Source: JAMXLO01 sp963812505 (GTDB lineage Bacteria; Pseudomonadota; Alphaproteobacteria; Acetobacterales; Acetobacteraceae). From it: a DNA stretch of 64,000 bases. The stretch spans positions 1 to 64,000 of the forward strand of contig CAWEVM010000031.1 of NCBI GenBank assembly GCA_963812505.1, read 5' to 3'. Positions 62,013 through 64,000 of the stretch are shown here, in pieces; positions within the stretch are counted from its first letter, which is position 1; every line of letters starts with the position of its first letter. The translations under genes were made by a program, and so were the position numbers. Below the pieces are notes generated by a model. It saw only the letters and a program-made list of their open reading frames with translations. It had not been told where the DNA came from and did no database searches.

Positions 62013-62194
62013 CCGGCTATCGTTGGGGCGCAAGTCACTCCGACATTACCATCGCGAAGAGCGCTCCTTCGAAAGCCAGCAGATATCACCAGTGTTCTGG
62101 TCCAGCCTACACGCTGCGGTTGTTCAGTTTCAGGACTCTGGTGTTAGTATGGTGATCACGTCAGACGTGGGTTCAGTCTCCTCGGACCGAGTGA

Positions 62195-63126
62195 TCAATG
62201 CACGCAAACGCCGGCGAACATGGTCCGACCGGCATTGCCGAGGACTAAGCATGATGCCCAGTCGTCCGTTGCGGAGCGGCCTGGTATTGGACCCGAGGGA
62301 CAAGTTGCAGCGGCCATCGCGTGAGCGAAGCGGTCGTCCGGCCAGCTATCGTCGGCCCCCTCCGCCGGCTCCCTCTCGTGAATCAATGCGTCAACAGCAA
62401 CTTGACGCCGGCCTCTGAGAAAGGAGGCCCGCCTATCTGCGTCGACGCCGGTCTGCAGGATTATTGGCTCACGCAGAGGGTGACGACTGTCCACAAGCCA
62501 ATTATTGCGCTCATGCAGCCACGCTACCAATGGCGCCGAAGGCTCACGATAGGACTTGCCACGCTCACCACGGTTGCAGCGCCGGCAGGCCAGGGACACC
62601 AGCACGCGGCAGATCAAGAGCCCACGCCGTTTCGACCAGTCGCCATCGCGACTCTGCCTCGTCAACCAAGCTTGCGCCTTGCACGGATGCTGCCAGCTGG
62701 CGCAGGTCATTTGTTAGCCGGATTGTTCCTTTGCCACCGCCGTTGCTCATCGATGAAGAACTGGATTGGAACTGGCGCGGATCCGACAACATGAAAGGCG
62801 TCGATAACGTTATTGAATCCGAGCTTAACGGTGGACTCCACAAGCCGGTCTTCGGCGAGTCTGCCGCGATTGAACGCTCGACAAGCGTCAAGAAAGCAAC
62901 TCAAGCGCGATGTCGTCTGCTTGTCCACGAGCTTCAGGTGCGAGCACAGGTGTCGGGCAAAGGGTAGGGCAAGCTCATCCAGCGGCACACGGTCATCGGC
63001 GCGGTCCGACATGCCTAACAGGGACTTGGCGAGAGCGAACATGTAGGCGGCGACATTGCGTCCGAAGAGCACCACTGCCCGCCAATTTGCGTCGGTCGTT
63101 GGTCGTTTTGCCAGAAAATCGGACAT
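62195..63126 (-). pseudogene. Decayed HNH-endonuclease-type gene with internal deletion
   Basis: The N-terminal part from an ATG at 63126 is well preserved: MSDFLAKRPTTDANWRAVVL, then LPFARHLCSHLKLVDKQTTS, ESTVKLGFNNVIDAFHVVGS and VPIQFFIDE. After a frame change comes GTIRLTNDLRQLAASVQGAS and DEAESRWRLVETAWALDL. The next matching piece, in another frame, is the C-terminal VSLACRRCNRGERGKSYREP and NNWLVDSRHPLREPIILQTG. The segment between, which should carry the catalytic DxDH of the HNH motif, is deleted. So this is a dead gene. It borders the T6SS cluster on the right. Confidence 0.65.
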
Positions 63127-63302
63127 CTGTTAGATCAATCACTCGGACACAGCTTGCTACCGATGACCCGTCTGCCCGACAGTTACCAAGGGGAATGGAC
63201 CTCGTACCCTCGCCCTTATTGAATCTTCGCAATCGGGGCGATGATGAAGAAGATCTACGCTAATCTGGAGCGAAACGGACGACGCCTATCGAAGGTGGCA
63301 CC

Positions 63303-64000
63303 CTAAGGCGCCGTGGCCGTTGCCAGCGAACGCATGACGTGCCCCGCATCGCAGCCCAGCACGCACGGCGCGGACAGCACCGCCTGAAGCCCCAGCGCGG
63401 CACTCAGCGAGGCGGCAAAGGCGCAGGTCGGCAGGCCGATCCCGATCACCGGCAGCGACAGCGGCACCTGCCAGTTCAGCGAGGCGAACGCGCTCATCTG
63501 CAGCGCCGCCTGCACCGACGCGCTGGTGGCGAAACTGGTCGGCACGAACGGCAGGTTCGGCAGCAGCGCCAGCAGTGCGGCGAGCAGACTGCCCCCGCCG
63601 CCGCTCAGGTTCAGCCCGAACCGCGCGGACAGCGTCGCCAGCAGCGCGCTCAGCTTGAGCGAAACGCGCAGCTGTATCGCCGGAAAGCCAAGCAGCAGCG
63701 GACTGACGCCAAGGCTCGCCTGCAAACTCGCGACCGCGTTCAGCGCGGCGGTCAGGCTGAACATCAGTTGCGGCGCCACCAGACCCGGCAGCGAGAGCCG
63801 TGCCAGTATCCGCAGCGCGGCCGAGAACTGCGCCGTCTCGGTCAGGCTCACGTTCAGATTCGCAGCCGCTGCGATCAGCGGCAGCAGCGCGCGCAGCAAG
63901 GCGAGAAAGCCCGCCCATCGCGGCATCGGAATGCCGCCAGGCAGCGTCAGCGACAGCATCAGGCTGGGCGTGGGCAGCAGCAGCCCAAGCCGCAGCGCGA
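63303..64000 (-). CDS. Ala/Leu-rich low-complexity protein (N-terminus cut by window edge)
   Basis: At least 232 residues, open to the right edge, ending at 63303. The sequence is made of alternating hydrophobic and small residues: ALRLGLLLPTPSLMLSLTLP, LRALLPLIAAAANLNVSLTE, LSALLATLSARFGLNLS and LPVIGIGLPTCAFAASL. There is an imperfect repeat of 'LxxxLxxLxARxxLxLS/LGVxP'. This could be a membrane or pore-like protein or a repetitive helical scaffold. No family was recognised. Its closeness to the T6SS end makes a cargo role possible, but nothing in the sequence proves it. Codon bias is strongly GC at third positions, which supports coding. Confidence 0.55.
   Translation of the reverse strand, partial: ALRLGLLLPTPSLMLSLTLPGGIPMPRWAGFLALLRALLPLIAAAANLNVSLTETAQFSAALRILARLSLPGLVAPQLMFSLTAALNAVASLQASLGVSPLLLGFPAIQLRVSLKLSALLATLSARFGLNLSGGGGSLLAALLALLPNLPFVPTSFATSASVQAALQMSAFASLNWQVPLSLPVIGIGLPTCAFAASLSAALGLQAVLSAPCVLGCDAGHVMRSLATATAP

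Noticed and set aside
62149..62170. GTATGGTGATCACGTCAGAC as another copy of the operator
   Set aside because: It begins with GTATG and contains GTCA, but the spacing differs by two bases and no gene start lies at the matching distance.
1..64000. CRISPR arrays, tRNA or rRNA genes, intact insertion sequences
   Set aside because: I saw no regularly spaced repeats, no tRNA-like cloverleaf signatures and no transposase with terminal repeats. I could not run dedicated searches, so short RNA genes could be missed.

Overview
This 64 kb window is high-GC DNA with the gene content of an alphaproteobacterium. The DksA is of the alphaproteobacterial type with a degenerate zinc finger. There are DUF721, DUF1127 and DUF3096 proteins, a GcrA-like helix-turn-helix protein, and a mutY / DUF721 / thioredoxin / smc block. 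An Acetobacteraceae-like member of Rhodospirillales is my best guess, but it is inferred from gene style and not proven. No rRNA, tRNA, CRISPR array or intact insertion sequence was recognised.

Left part (1-26100): ordinary chromosome with metabolic genes. It holds a chemoreceptor cut by the window edge, small membrane and lipoprotein genes, mutY diverging from a DUF721 gene, two tandem DsbA-like thiol oxidoreductases, and smc. After these come small exported proteins, a carboxylesterase, DksA, a metallo-beta-lactamase-fold hydrolase, a gentisate-dioxygenase-like bicupin, two LLM-type flavin oxidoreductases, an aminopeptidase P, an alpha/beta hydrolase, a class III adenylate cyclase with a TPR-like tail, and an MFS transporter.

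Right part (26258-62012): a type VI secretion system (T6SS) in two halves. The first is tssA-tssB-tssC1-hcp1-tssE-tssF-tssG-tssH. The second is a TssB/TssC fusion gene, then tagH(FHA)-tssJ-tssK-tssL-tssM-vgrG-tssC2-hcp2. Between them (36644-47341) lies a cargo-like island. It has two modular proteins with almost identical N-terminal domains, a free-standing copy of their C-terminal module, an 826-residue protein with the catalytic motifs of the PI3/PI4-kinase superfamily, an alpha/beta hydrolase with a downstream partner of unknown function, a transporter relic and a VapBC toxin-antitoxin pair. A palindromic site (GTATGA-N6-TCAC) sits about 62-67 bases before the start codons of both modular genes and of the TssB/TssC fusion, so the island and the secretion machine are probably co-regulated. 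I propose that the island encodes T6SS effectors with dedicated adaptor or delivery proteins.

At least nine single-base frame breaks interrupt otherwise well-conserved genes (a GNAT gene, an LLM gene, a DUF1127 gene, tssC1, hcp1 twice, tagH, vgrG twice). Most behave as one extra base. They could be long-read assembly errors or real decay of the secretion system. True relics with deletions or internal stops are also present: a hydroxyisobutyrate-dehydrogenase-like fragment, a sulfonate-type ABC transporter fragment, and an HNH endonuclease gene with an internal deletion. The right edge holds the end of a low-complexity, Ala/Leu-rich protein of unknown function.
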